Source: Brevibacterium sp. XM4083 (GTDB taxonomy: Bacteria; Actinomycetota; Actinomycetes; Actinomycetales; Brevibacteriaceae). Taken from it: 64,000 bases of DNA. The position numbers and the translations under genes were made by a program. The stretch is taken from NCBI RefSeq assembly GCF_006489205.2, contig NZ_VFYR02000006.1:1-64000 (forward strand), in the 5' to 3' direction. Positions 31,025 through 41,293 of this stretch are shown piece after piece; positions within the stretch are counted from its first letter, which is position 1, and each line of letters opens with the position of its first letter. The notes under the pieces are model-generated. The model was not told the DNA's origin and did not search any database. It saw nothing but the letters and a program-made list of their open reading frames with translations.

Positions 31025-31732
31025 GTGCGGAGAATCGGACTGCTGGGTGGAATGAGCTGGCACTCGAGCATCGAGTACTACACGAAGATCAATGCGGCGA
31101 TCGCCGAGCGCCTCGGCGGGCATCACTCCGCGCAGATCCTCCTCGACTCGTGCGACTTCTCCGGAATCCGTGACTACCAGATCGCCGAGGACTGGGACGG
31201 GGCCTCGGCGGCGTTGGCGACGACGGGTCAGCGTCTCGCTGCCGGCGGCGCCGAGGCGGTCGCGATCGCGACGAACCTCATGCACAAGACGGCACCGACG
31301 GTCGAGGCGACCGTTGACGTTCCGCTCATCCACATCGTCGATTCGATCGCTGCGATGGCGAAGGACCGCGGGTATTCGACGCTGGCCGTGCTAGGGACGA
31401 AGTGGACGATGCTCGACGGCTTCTACACTGAGCGTCTCGAAGCGCAGGGCATCACGACGCTCGTCCCCGATGAGGCGACGTGTCTCGAGGTCGACCGGAT
31501 CATCTGGGACGAGCTCACCCAGGGCAGGTTCACCGATGCCTCGCGCGCTCGCTACATCGAGATCATGCAGTCACTGGCCAACCGAGGCGCCGACGCTGTG
31601 GCTCTGTCGTGCACCGAAATCGGGCTGCTCGTTCCTCCGGAGGTCGCTCCCCTGCCGGCGATCGATTCGGTCGATGCTCACGTGGCGGCGATCGTCGAGT
31701 GGATGATGGCAGACGAGCTGGCTGCGGTCTGA
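31025..31732 (+). CDS. Aspartate/glutamate racemase family protein
   Basis: 235 residues. Begins with RRIGLLGGMSWHSSIEYY, the usual family start; GTG 31025 is chosen because AGGAG lies seven bases upstream, although an ATG at 31010 is in frame. The C-terminal catalytic cysteine is in SCTEIGLL. At the first catalytic position the sequence is ATNLMHKT, with threonine where many racemases have cysteine; the YgeA/L-DER subgroup also uses a Thr/Cys pair. It probably interconverts acidic amino acid enantiomers or a related substrate. Followed 200 bases later by a symporter. Confidence 0.85.
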   Translation: MRRIGLLGGMSWHSSIEYYTKINAAIAERLGGHHSAQILLDSCDFSGIRDYQIAEDWDGASAALATTGQRLAAGGAEAVAIATNLMHKTAPTVEATVDVPLIHIVDSIAAMAKDRGYSTLAVLGTKWTMLDGFYTERLEAQGITTLVPDEATCLEVDRIIWDELTQGRFTDASRARYIEIMQSLANRGADAVALSCTEIGLLVPPEVAPLPAIDSVDAHVAAIVEWMMADELAAV

Positions 31733-31934
31733 TCGTGGAGCCGACCGCGCTCTCGTGCGTGGTTGGGCCACCCTTGTGATCTGGGGCGGATAGGGTCGCG
31801 GAATCGATCAATTCGACAATCACAGTTGTCTCCGATGCGACCTTCCGGTAACTTCTCGGACTAGGGAAACACCAACGTCTGTACGTTTCGGGGTCAAGGT
31901 CTGCTGAGATCCCGTCCGGTTTTCGAGGAGGGGC

Positions 31935-33494
31935 ATGGACGCTCCAGGACTTGGCGGGCTCAACTGGGCCGTAATCATCATCTATCTGCTTGCGACCCTG
32001 GCCATCGGTGTCTGGTTCACCCGCAAAGCGGGACAGAGCACCGAGGAGTTCTTCAGGGCCAGTGGCCGAATCCCGTCATGGGCGGCAGGCTTCAGTATCT
32101 ATGCGACGACGCTGTCGGCGATCACGTTCATGTCGACTCCGGAGCAGTCGTTCCTCAACGACTGGTCGTATGCGGCGGGCAATATCGCGATCTTCCTCCT
32201 CGTGCCCATACTCGTCTGGTTCTACATCCCCTTCTTCCGCAAGCTCGATGTCACGACCGCGTACGAATACCTTGAGGCGCGATTCGGGCCGAGCATCCGC
32301 GTCCTCGGGTCAGTGCTCTTCGTCCTCTTCCACATCGGCCGTGTGGCTATCGTCGTCTACCTGCCGACGCTGGCGATCAGTTCGGTCACCGACCTCAGCC
32401 CGGTGCTCATCGCCGGTGCTGTCGGAGTCCTCTCGGTGATCTACACGTTCCTCGGCGGCATGGAAGGCGTCATCTGGTCGGATGTCGCCCAGGCGATCAT
32501 CCTCCTCGTCGGTGCGGCAGTCATCCTCATCTTCGGCATCGCGGCCATCGACGGTGGTTTTGCCACCGTAGCGTCTGATGCCGCGGCCGACGACAAGCTC
32601 ATCTCCGCTGACAACTGGACGATCGGCGGAGCGGCGGCGGCGATTCCGATCATCTTCCTCGGGTCGGTCTTCAACAACCTCCACCAGTACACGGCCAGCC
32701 AGGACGTCGTGCAGCGGTACCAGACCACCGATGCGCCGGGTGGTGCCGCACGGTCGCTCATGGTCAACGGGTTCCTCGCGCTGCTGACGATTCCCCTCTT
32801 CTACGGGATCGGCACGGTGCTCTACAGCTACTACCGGCATGCAGACGCACTGCCGGCTGATTTCAACACCTCGGCGATCGTCCCGTACTTCGCGGTGAAT
32901 GTGCTCCCGGCGGGGATCTCGGGTCTGCTCATCGCTGCGATCTTCGCTGCGGCGCAGTCGACGATCTCGTCGAGCCTCAACTCGATCTCGGCGTGTGTGA
33001 CGGTCGACATCCGCGACCGGTTCTTCCCGCCGCGGGACGGGCAGGCGCGGTCGGGCGTGGGCTTCTCGCGATTCGTCATCATCGCCGTCGGCGCGGCGTC
33101 GGTCGCCGTCGCGCTCTACCTGGTCGCAACCGATCAGGCGGAGACGTGGGATCTGTTCCTCAGCATCACCGGTCTCTTCGGTGTTCCGCTCGCCGGCGTC
33201 TTCGCACTGGGGATCTTCACCAAGCGAGCCAACACCTTCGGAGTACTGTGCGGCCTGCTCTTCGGTGCAGGGCTTGCATGGTTTGCGCAGAATGTCGTCG
33301 GGCTCAACCCGTTCGCGATCTCGATCGTCGCGTTCGTGGCGTCGGTGGTGTTCGGGTATGTGTTCTCAGTGCTGACGAAGTCGTTCACCCTGCGCACGGA
33401 TCGCGACGTGCTGCCGTTGACGATCTACGGGAAGCGGGAGGCGTACGTGCCTCGCGAGAAAAGGAGCGAGGTAGGCTCAAACATACGGCAATAG
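31935..33494 (+). CDS. Sodium:solute symporter (SSS family)
   Basis: 519 residues with about 13 membrane helices. SIYATTLSAITFMSTPEQSF near 54-73, FLGGMEGVIWSDVAQAIIL near 177-195 and AAQSTISSSLNSISAC near 337-352 (the serine-rich Na-binding helix) are typical of the SSS family. Substrates in this branch include sialic acid and other organic acids. Good ribosome site (CGAGGAGGGG). The racemase neighbour suggests uptake of an amino acid or sugar acid; this is inference. Confidence 0.88.
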   Translation: MDAPGLGGLNWAVIIIYLLATLAIGVWFTRKAGQSTEEFFRASGRIPSWAAGFSIYATTLSAITFMSTPEQSFLNDWSYAAGNIAIFLLVPILVWFYIPFFRKLDVTTAYEYLEARFGPSIRVLGSVLFVLFHIGRVAIVVYLPTLAISSVTDLSPVLIAGAVGVLSVIYTFLGGMEGVIWSDVAQAIILLVGAAVILIFGIAAIDGGFATVASDAAADDKLISADNWTIGGAAAAIPIIFLGSVFNNLHQYTASQDVVQRYQTTDAPGGAARSLMVNGFLALLTIPLFYGIGTVLYSYYRHADALPADFNTSAIVPYFAVNVLPAGISGLLIAAIFAAAQSTISSSLNSISACVTVDIRDRFFPPRDGQARSGVGFSRFVIIAVGAASVAVALYLVATDQAETWDLFLSITGLFGVPLAGVFALGIFTKRANTFGVLCGLLFGAGLAWFAQNVVGLNPFAISIVAFVASVVFGYVFSVLTKSFTLRTDRDVLPLTIYGKREAYVPREKRSEVGSNIRQ

Positions 33495-33498
33495 GACC

Positions 33499-33518
33499 GT
33501 GGAAGATGCAACTTCCAC
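33499..33518 (+). terminator. Short hairpin after symporter
   Basis: GTGGAAG (33499-33505) pairs with CTTCCAC (33512-33518) five bases beyond the symporter stop. Seven-base stem, no U-run; a weak terminator at best. Confidence 0.35.
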
Positions 33519-33866
33519 ACCCGGGGGCAAGTCGCTTCATCGCCTGCATCGTTGACCACTAGCTCACGTCCAACGCCGACTAGCTCTGCTACCCCACCAT
33601 CCCAAAATGCCGATCAACTCAGAACGCAGTCGGTGGTAGCTTTTCGCTGACTTCCGAGAGCGGGACACACCCGAGCCGGAAAACTTGTACGAATAATTTC
33701 GAGACCGCTCGCAGTCAGTCGAAACTACCCCTTACTAGGTGGGTTTGCGCTGGTCACGGGCTTAAGAGCGCTCACTGGAGAATCTTGGCCAGGGCCCATA
33801 TGTTGTGGTTGATTGCCCAGCCAACCCCAATATATAGATTTGCGCGCGACAGCGCGACGTAAAATT
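33519..33866. other. Gene-free stretch
   Basis: About 350 bases with no convincing coding sequence on either strand and a lower GC content than the neighbours. I see no tRNA, transposase remnant or repeat in it; it may be decayed DNA or a long leader for the microprotein gene at 33985. Confidence 0.5.
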
Positions 33867-33946
33867 GGTATGTGTCCAAGTGCGACATCACTTGGACACA
33901 TACCGGCTAACTCTCGCTGTCACCAAATGGGGGTGACTTAGAGAGT
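33867..33946. promoter_or_regulatory. Two consecutive palindromes before microprotein gene
   Basis: A perfect 16-base-pair stem (33867-33882 with 33889-33904, loop CGACAT) is followed by a second hairpin at 33910-33946: ACTCTC and GTCACC pair with GGTGAC and GAGAGT. On the minus strand the first stem runs into AATTTT, so it could terminate leftward transcription. On the plus strand both precede the gene at 33985 by 40-120 bases and could be operators or leader structures. CAGGTAAATTGCCTG just after is a third, imperfect palindrome. Confidence 0.6.
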
Positions 33947-33984
33947 ATCAGGTAAATTGCCTGTAGCTGGGGGAAGGAACAGAC

Positions 33985-34203
33985 ATGTCTAGAGGTCGCC
34001 GCTCTGTTAGTCGGAGTGCACGCACTGGACGATTTGTCACCAAGTCCCACGCGAAGAGGTCGCCGCGAACTACCACGACCGAGCGAGTTGGAAGTGGCAC
34101 CGGCAATCGTCGCACCGTCACTAGGTCCACATCATCGGGCCGCTTCGTAACAAAACGGTGGGGTGACGAAAACCCAGGCGGAACCATTTCGCAGAGGGTC
34201 TAG
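33985..34203 (+). CDS. Two-repeat RSxxxGRFVTK microprotein
   Basis: 72 residues, very basic and low in hydrophobic residues. Two similar halves: RSARTGRFVTKSHAKRSPRT and RSTSSGRFVTKRWGDENPGG, each followed by T-rich sequence. I recall small actinobacterial and mobile-element proteins with this RSAxTGRFV pattern but no established function. GGAAGGAAC before the ATG is a good ribosome site. Its basic character suggests nucleic acid binding. It stands alone behind unusual palindromes. Confidence 0.75.
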   Translation: MSRGRRSVSRSARTGRFVTKSHAKRSPRTTTTERVGSGTGNRRTVTRSTSSGRFVTKRWGDENPGGTISQRV

Positions 34204-34225
34204 CATTCCGCGAGTGTGCCGGGAG

Positions 34226-36466
34226 CTATCTTGTTCCCGGCACACTTGTTGCGATCCTCGGTGATTCGTCAATCGACCAATATGAGCGCGACTTGATCAA
34301 CTTCGAAAGAACCTGCGCCTTGATCACCAGCTCTTCGTATTCTCCTATTGGGGACGATAAGGCAACGAGTGCGCCACCTACTCCGTATCGGAGTCGACCA
34401 CTTTCGATTAGCGATGCTCGTATGAGAACGCTGAGGTCCACGGCACCGTCTAGTGAGAAGAATCCGACCGCTGCGCTATAGACCCCGCGCGGGCCGCCCT
34501 CGAGGTCGTCAATGATCGACATGGTGCGATGCTTGGGGGCACCCGTCATCGATCCCGGTGGGAACGCCGCGCGAATGCACTCGACCGGAGTCGCAGTGTC
34601 TCGCACTTGGGAGCGAACCGTCGAGACCAGCTGGTGAACCGTCGCGTAGGTCTCCACGTCGAAGAGTTTCGTGACCTCGACCGAACCGAGTTCGGCGGTG
34701 ACTCCGAGATCATGGCGAACGAGATCGACGATCATGAGATTTTCCGACCGATCTTTGACCGACGTCCGAAGATCAGATTTCAGTGCTTCGTCCTCTTCTG
34801 GGGTACTCCCCCGCGGTCGCGTGCCCTTGATCGGCTTCGACTCCGCGACTCCGCTCGCCGAGATCCTCACGAACCGCTCCGGCGACGTGCTCAGAACATT
34901 CACCTCTGGCGACTTGAGGAAGGCTCCGAATGGTGTGGGGTTGTCCCGTCGCAGTTCCCCGTACGTCTCGAGTGCATCCCGCGTCCACGGCATCTCCAGC
35001 ATGTTCGTCAGACAGACCTCGTACGTCTCACCGTCGTTGATCAGCCGCTGCGCCTCACCGATGAGGTCAAGATACTCAGTTCGCGAATGCCGAGCCGCTA
35101 GCTCTGGAGGAAAATCCGTTTGAGAGTCCGATCCATGACTGAGTTGAGAATGTGTTGCCGCTGCGGGTCCCGGCTCGACTCTGTCCAGATCTGGCTCGAT
35201 CGCATCGATCCGGTGAGTGGTCTCATCGAACCACGCTCCGCAGTCATCCTCCGTCACGTCTTCGCCGCTGAGGGCAAGGAGGTAGACACTGCCCTGTTCA
35301 TGATCGACGACAAGCGCACGGTCGAGGAACATTATCAGCGCGTCCGGGTGCTCGGACGCGTGCTTTCCCGGCGAGCCGACTTCGGCCTTGAGCTCGTAGC
35401 CGAGATAGCCCACCCATCCGAGACTGAAAGTGAATGGCAGTTCGGCGACCTCAGGCGCCTGCACGAGCTCTGTCGACTTCAGATCATCGTTCAGCCAGTC
35501 GAAGAACCCGGAGTGTACAGTCTCAGTCCCGTCGACCGACCTCACCTCGAGCGTCCCCGCGGGGACGTCTGCAGTCACCCGGCGACTCAACGGGCCCGTC
35601 GGTGCACCCATGATCGAGAAACGCGAATCAGCATGACCCGGCATGTTGCCGTCGAGCCACACAGCCTCTGGTTCGTCGGCGAACAGTGCGCTGAAGATCT
35701 CGGCGGTCGACACCGCTAACGGCATCTCACGCACGTGCAGCGTATACGTCCACTGTTTATGGTGGGGCACAGTGCCGACGAGGCTCTCGACCGCTTCGTT
35801 GCGAATGAAACGCTCCCCAGAGCCCACCACATCGCCACGACGCGAGCTATCCACGCCGGTTGTCCGCGACGATCCCTGCTCTGCCCACCACTCCTCGGTC
35901 AGGCGCCGAAAGTTCCGCAGCAGCGTGACCGCGCCTTCCGTCACGATCGACTCCGGATGGAACTGCACACCCCACTGCGGCCGCGTCGTGTGCGCGAGCC
36001 CCATGAGCACACCGTCATCCGACCACGCCGTCGCTTCGATGCTCTCCGGCAGCTCAACCACCGCGAGCGAGTGGTACCGGGCCGCCCCGAACGGCGAGGG
36101 CAGCCCCTCGAACAGCCCTGTACCTGAATGACGGATCTCCGACACTCGGCCATGCCGTGGCTCGTGCGCGTGTGCGATCGTGCCACCGCGGACGTGCGCG
36201 ATCCCCTGATGCCCGAGGCACACGCCGAGGATCGGAATCTCCGCATGGGCGATGACATCGGCGCAGATCCCGATGTCAGCGGGTTCCTCCGGCGTACCCG
36301 GCCCCGGCGAGATGACGACATTGTCGAAATCCTCGAGTGCCGCCAACGAATACTCAGCCCAATCATTGGGCACGACGACCGGTTCGCAGCCGTTCACCTC
36401 GGCGAGGAGATGGAAGAGATTGAACGTGAACGAGTCCGCGTTGTCGATGAGCAGGGTGCGGATCAT
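34226..36466 (-). CDS. pabAB: Fused aminodeoxychorismate synthase (PabA-PabB)
   Basis: 746 residues. N-terminal glutamine amidotransferase (about 1-200): GVCLGHQG with the nucleophile cysteine at 83, and FHPES holding the His/Glu pair. C-terminal chorismate-binding domain: SKPIKGTRPRG, NLMIVDLVRHDLG and PGSMTGAPKHRTM. Makes 4-amino-4-deoxychorismate for folate (4-aminobenzoate) synthesis; a secondary-metabolite role is possible, but no biosynthetic cluster is nearby. Start chosen as ATG 36466, one base after the SDR stop, where homology begins (IRTLLIDNADSFTFNL). Confidence 0.9.
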   Translation of the reverse strand: MIRTLLIDNADSFTFNLFHLLAEVNGCEPVVVPNDWAEYSLAALEDFDNVVISPGPGTPEEPADIGICADVIAHAEIPILGVCLGHQGIAHVRGGTIAHAHEPRHGRVSEIRHSGTGLFEGLPSPFGAARYHSLAVVELPESIEATAWSDDGVLMGLAHTTRPQWGVQFHPESIVTEGAVTLLRNFRRLTEEWWAEQGSSRTTGVDSSRRGDVVGSGERFIRNEAVESLVGTVPHHKQWTYTLHVREMPLAVSTAEIFSALFADEPEAVWLDGNMPGHADSRFSIMGAPTGPLSRRVTADVPAGTLEVRSVDGTETVHSGFFDWLNDDLKSTELVQAPEVAELPFTFSLGWVGYLGYELKAEVGSPGKHASEHPDALIMFLDRALVVDHEQGSVYLLALSGEDVTEDDCGAWFDETTHRIDAIEPDLDRVEPGPAAATHSQLSHGSDSQTDFPPELAARHSRTEYLDLIGEAQRLINDGETYEVCLTNMLEMPWTRDALETYGELRRDNPTPFGAFLKSPEVNVLSTSPERFVRISASGVAESKPIKGTRPRGSTPEEDEALKSDLRTSVKDRSENLMIVDLVRHDLGVTAELGSVEVTKLFDVETYATVHQLVSTVRSQVRDTATPVECIRAAFPPGSMTGAPKHRTMSIIDDLEGGPRGVYSAAVGFFSLDGAVDLSVLIRASLIESGRLRYGVGGALVALSSPIGEYEELVIKAQVLSKLIKSRSYWSIDESPRIATSVPGTR

Positions 36467-36467
36467 C

Positions 36468-37349
36468 TCACCCGAGGACGAGCCGACGGGTCGAGTCCGA
36501 GAGTCCCGCAGCCGCCTCGGCGCGCAGCGACTCCTCGGTGTCGGCACCGGCACGAACGTACCGGCCGGTGAACGCATCGAGCGACCCCGACGCGAGCGCC
36601 AGCGCAAGGTCGGTGACCTGCTCCGGGGTCGTCCAGTCGCCCTCGGTGCGGAAGTCGTGGACGGGCATCGACTTCGTCATCGCCGTCTCGACGACGCCGG
36701 GCGCCATCTCGAAGATCCGCAGACCCTGGTCGTGCCCGAAGTGGACGACGGAATCGGCGATCCGGAACAGCGACGCCTTCGACGCCGAATACACCGCGTA
36801 CGCGGGCGTGCCCTTCGCCCCCGACCCCGAGTTGAGGTCGATGATGCGGCTGGGACGACCGGTCGCCTCGGCGGCGGCGATGAGGACGGGCGCGAACGCG
36901 TTGACCATGAGCGCAACCCCGAGGACGTTCGCCCCGACGACCCCCGCGAGGCTCTCCGGATCGGCGTCCCAGAGCGGGCCCTCGGTCGACTCGATGCGCC
37001 CGGCATTGTTGACGAGCACCTGCAGGCGTTGCCCGGTCTCCGCCTCCAGCCCGGTCACCGCGGCCTTGAGCTCGGCGACTGAGGCGGAGTCGTCGACGGT
37101 GAGTCCGAAACCGGTCGCCTTCCCACCGGTCTCCCCCGCGATCTCAGCGGCGGCCTCACGGGCCTTGACCGCCGAGGTCGCCGTGACAACGACGCGGTAG
37201 CCGGCGCGGGCGAACGCCTCGGCAAGGTGGCGGCCGATGCCGCGCGCACCACCGGTGATGAGCGCGATCGTCTCCTCCGGCACCGCGGTCGCCTCAGCGT
37301 TCGCGGAATCGGCGGGCATCCGGGTGCCGTAGGGCAGCTTCTCACTCAT
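36468..37349 (-). CDS. Short-chain dehydrogenase/reductase
   Basis: 293 residues. Cofactor motif TGGARGIG near 33-40, NNAG near 114, catalytic YSASK near 190-194 and a serine in NSGSG. A classical SDR; the substrate is unknown. The first 25 residues are a polar extension before the fold. It ends one base before pabAB and may be co-transcribed with it. Confidence 0.88.
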   Translation of the reverse strand: MSEKLPYGTRMPADSANAEATAVPEETIALITGGARGIGRHLAEAFARAGYRVVVTATSAVKAREAAAEIAGETGGKATGFGLTVDDSASVAELKAAVTGLEAETGQRLQVLVNNAGRIESTEGPLWDADPESLAGVVGANVLGVALMVNAFAPVLIAAAEATGRPSRIIDLNSGSGAKGTPAYAVYSASKASLFRIADSVVHFGHDQGLRIFEMAPGVVETAMTKSMPVHDFRTEGDWTTPEQVTDLALALASGSLDAFTGRYVRAGADTEESLRAEAAAGLSDSTRRLVLG

Positions 37350-37428
37350 GGTCGGGACTCCTCAGTAACAGCGAGCAGACGGATCGGTCAGCGAGCAATC
37401 GGACAGTGTCAGTAAGCGTTCGGACAGG

Positions 37429-40005
37429 TCAGCTCCGGACGACCGCGCCGTGGCGTTCGGTCGCCAGAGCCGTCGCCGCCTCGCGCATCGCCGAGGCCTC
37501 ATCGGCCTTGAGCGTGCGATCCGGGGCCCGGAAGGTCAGACGGAACGCGAGGGACTTCTTCCCTTCGGGCAACTGGTCGCCGGTGTAGAGGTCGAAGATC
37601 TCGATCCCTTCGAGGTCGGCCCCTGCCCCCTCGACGAGCGTCGCCTCGAGCGTCTGCGCGGGCAGATCCTCATCGACGACGAGCGCGACGTCCTGCCGGG
37701 ACACCGGGTAGGTCGAGAGCGCACCGTCCCAGGTCCGCAGGTCATCCTGCGCGAGCAGAGCGTCGAGGTCGATCTCGAAGGCCACCGTGCGCGCCGGCAG
37801 ACCGAGGTTCTCGATGACCTTCGGGTGGAGCTCACCGGCAAACCCGAGCACCTGACCGTCGGCGAGCGTGAACTTCGCTGCCCGTCCCGGATGCCACGAG
37901 GCACCCCGTTCGGCCTCGACGCTCACGTCGACGCCGCTGACCTCGGCGATCCGGCGGACTGTGTCGATGACGTCGGTCGCCTCGGCGCGGCGGCCCTTGC
38001 CCCAGATCCCGGGGAACTCGGCGTGACCGGCGACGACACCGGCGAAGTGGTACGGCTGGGCCGGCACCGATGCGTAGATCTCCTCAAGCTCGGCCTCCGT
38101 CGGGTGGTAGCCCGGCAGGTACCGCGGTCCCGGCTTGGTCGGCAGACCCTCCGCGGTCGAGACGAGCCCGGCCTCGAAGAGTGCGGCGTCCTTGGCCCCG
38201 CGACCGAAGTTGCGGACCGCGACGTCGAGCAGCGTCGAGAGCAGGGTCGTGCGCATGAGCGGGAGATCCTCGGACATCGGGTTGGCCAACCGGATGTGCT
38301 TCCGCCGCGGATCGTCGGCCTCGAGCCGGAGCTCGTCATCCCGCTTCGCCGAGGTGAACGGATAGCTGAGGACCTCCGTGTACCCGTCCGCGGTGAGCAG
38401 GTTCGAGATCCGCCTACGCGCACGCTGCGCCTCAGTCAGTCCGGTCCCGGTCCGGGCGGCGGGCTGGATCGAGGGGATCCGGTCGTAGCCGCCGGTGCGG
38501 GCGACCTCCTCGACGAGATCGATGTCCGCGGTGAGGTCGGGACGCCAGCTCGGGACGGTCACGCGCAGGACGCCGTCACCGAGGTCCTCGACCCCGGCCC
38601 CGATGCCCTCGAGGAGGCTGACCACCTCGGCGAGGCTGTAGTCGACACCGACGACCGAGGACACCCGGTCGACGGCGAGGTCGATGACGACGGGGGCCGG
38701 AGCCTCACCGATCTGCGTCGTCGCGGCACTGAGCGTGCCGCCGGCGAGCTCGACGAGGAGGTCGGCGCAGCGCCGGGCCGCGACCGGTCCGAGCTTCGGG
38801 TCGACACCACGCTCGAACCGCCGGGAGGCCTCCGAGGAGAGCTTGTGGCGACGCGAGGTTCGGGCGATCGAGATCGGATCGAAGTGTGCGGCCTCGATGA
38901 CGACGTCGGTCGTCTCGTCGTTGACCTCGACGGCGGCACCGCCCATGACACCGGCGAGGCCGATGATCTTCGACGTCCCGTCCGCGCTGCGGTCGGTGAT
39001 GAGGAGGTCCTCGGCGTCGAGGGTGCGTGTGATGTCGTCGAGGGTCGTGAACTTCTCTCCCGCCTCGGCGCGGCGGACGACGATCTCCTCACCGAGCAGC
39101 GCAGTGTCGTACGCGTGCAGCGGCTGGCCGAGTTCGAGCATGACGTAGTTCGTGATGTCGACGGTGAGGCTGATCGGGCGCATCCCGGCCTCGAGGAGGC
39201 GTTGGCGCATCCAGTACGGCGTCGCCCTCGTCGGGTCGATGCCGGTGACCTGGAGGGCGGTGAACACATCAGCGCCGGGCACACCGTCGATGGGGCGGAC
39301 GTCGTCGATCACGACAGGGAACCCGTCTGCGGTGGGGGCGTTCACCTCGGCGACGGATTCGCTGCCGAAGTCGGTGAAGGACTGCCCCTTCATCTGCGCA
39401 TACTCGCGCGCGATGCCCCGCATCGAGAGCTGATAGCCCCGATCGGGGGTGACGTTGACGTCGAGGGTGACGTCGTCGAGGCCGAGGAGGGCGATCGCGT
39501 CATCGCCGGGCTCGCCCGTGAGACCGAAGTCGGAGAGGACGATGATGCCGCCGTGATCGTCGCCGAGGCCGAGCTCAGCGGTCGAGCAGATCATCCCGTC
39601 CGAGGTGTGACCGTAGGTCTTGCGGGCGGCGATGCGGAAGTCGCCGGGGAGGACGACCCCGGGCAGGGAGACGACGACGAGGTCGTCGGGCTCGAAGTTG
39701 TGGGCACCGCAGATGATGCCGCGGCTCGGACGCTCCTCGCCCGGCTGCGGATCCTTCGGGTCGTCGGCGGCCTCGTTGTGCTCGGGGCCGACGTCGACGC
39801 GGCACCAGTTGACGGTCTTGCCGTTGGAGTGCTCCTCCTTGACGAGGTCGAGGACACGACCGACGACGAGGGGTCCGGTCACCTCGGCGCCGAAGTAGTC
39901 CTCCTCCTCGAGCCCGATCGCAGCGAACTCGGCGGCGAGGGCATGGGGGTCTGTGTCGGCCGGGTAGTCGACGTAGTCAGCCAGCCAGGAGAGTGGGACG
40001 CGCAT
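37429..40005 (-). CDS. pheT: Phenylalanine-tRNA ligase beta subunit
   Basis: 858 residues, the usual length. In order: N-terminal tRNA-binding (EMAP-like) domain, B1, B3/4, B5, catalytic-like B6/7, and the C-terminal FDX-ACB anticodon domain (SRQDVALVVDEDLPAQTLE). Works as an alpha2-beta2 tetramer with PheS. Begins three bases after the pheS stop. Confidence 0.96.
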   Translation of the reverse strand: MRVPLSWLADYVDYPADTDPHALAAEFAAIGLEEEDYFGAEVTGPLVVGRVLDLVKEEHSNGKTVNWCRVDVGPEHNEAADDPKDPQPGEERPSRGIICGAHNFEPDDLVVVSLPGVVLPGDFRIAARKTYGHTSDGMICSTAELGLGDDHGGIIVLSDFGLTGEPGDDAIALLGLDDVTLDVNVTPDRGYQLSMRGIAREYAQMKGQSFTDFGSESVAEVNAPTADGFPVVIDDVRPIDGVPGADVFTALQVTGIDPTRATPYWMRQRLLEAGMRPISLTVDITNYVMLELGQPLHAYDTALLGEEIVVRRAEAGEKFTTLDDITRTLDAEDLLITDRSADGTSKIIGLAGVMGGAAVEVNDETTDVVIEAAHFDPISIARTSRRHKLSSEASRRFERGVDPKLGPVAARRCADLLVELAGGTLSAATTQIGEAPAPVVIDLAVDRVSSVVGVDYSLAEVVSLLEGIGAGVEDLGDGVLRVTVPSWRPDLTADIDLVEEVARTGGYDRIPSIQPAARTGTGLTEAQRARRRISNLLTADGYTEVLSYPFTSAKRDDELRLEADDPRRKHIRLANPMSEDLPLMRTTLLSTLLDVAVRNFGRGAKDAALFEAGLVSTAEGLPTKPGPRYLPGYHPTEAELEEIYASVPAQPYHFAGVVAGHAEFPGIWGKGRRAEATDVIDTVRRIAEVSGVDVSVEAERGASWHPGRAAKFTLADGQVLGFAGELHPKVIENLGLPARTVAFEIDLDALLAQDDLRTWDGALSTYPVSRQDVALVVDEDLPAQTLEATLVEGAGADLEGIEIFDLYTGDQLPEGKKSLAFRLTFRAPDRTLKADEASAMREAATALATERHGAVVRS

Positions 40006-40008
40006 GTA

Positions 40009-41094
<1,086 letters not shown>

Positions 41095-41293
41095 TCATTC
41101 GAATGCCTCTCTGCCGCAGATCAGTCTATCGCCTCGGGGACTCGTGGTCGGGCGGTCGTCCGGGTGGCGGTCGGGGACGATGGCGGAGTTCCGGGTCCAC
41201 CTCGCCGAGGTGACCGTACGGAGCGTTCGTCCGCTCAGTCCCTGTGATCGAGAAGTCAGTGCCCTTGACGGTTTCACGCGCTACTGTCGGAAC

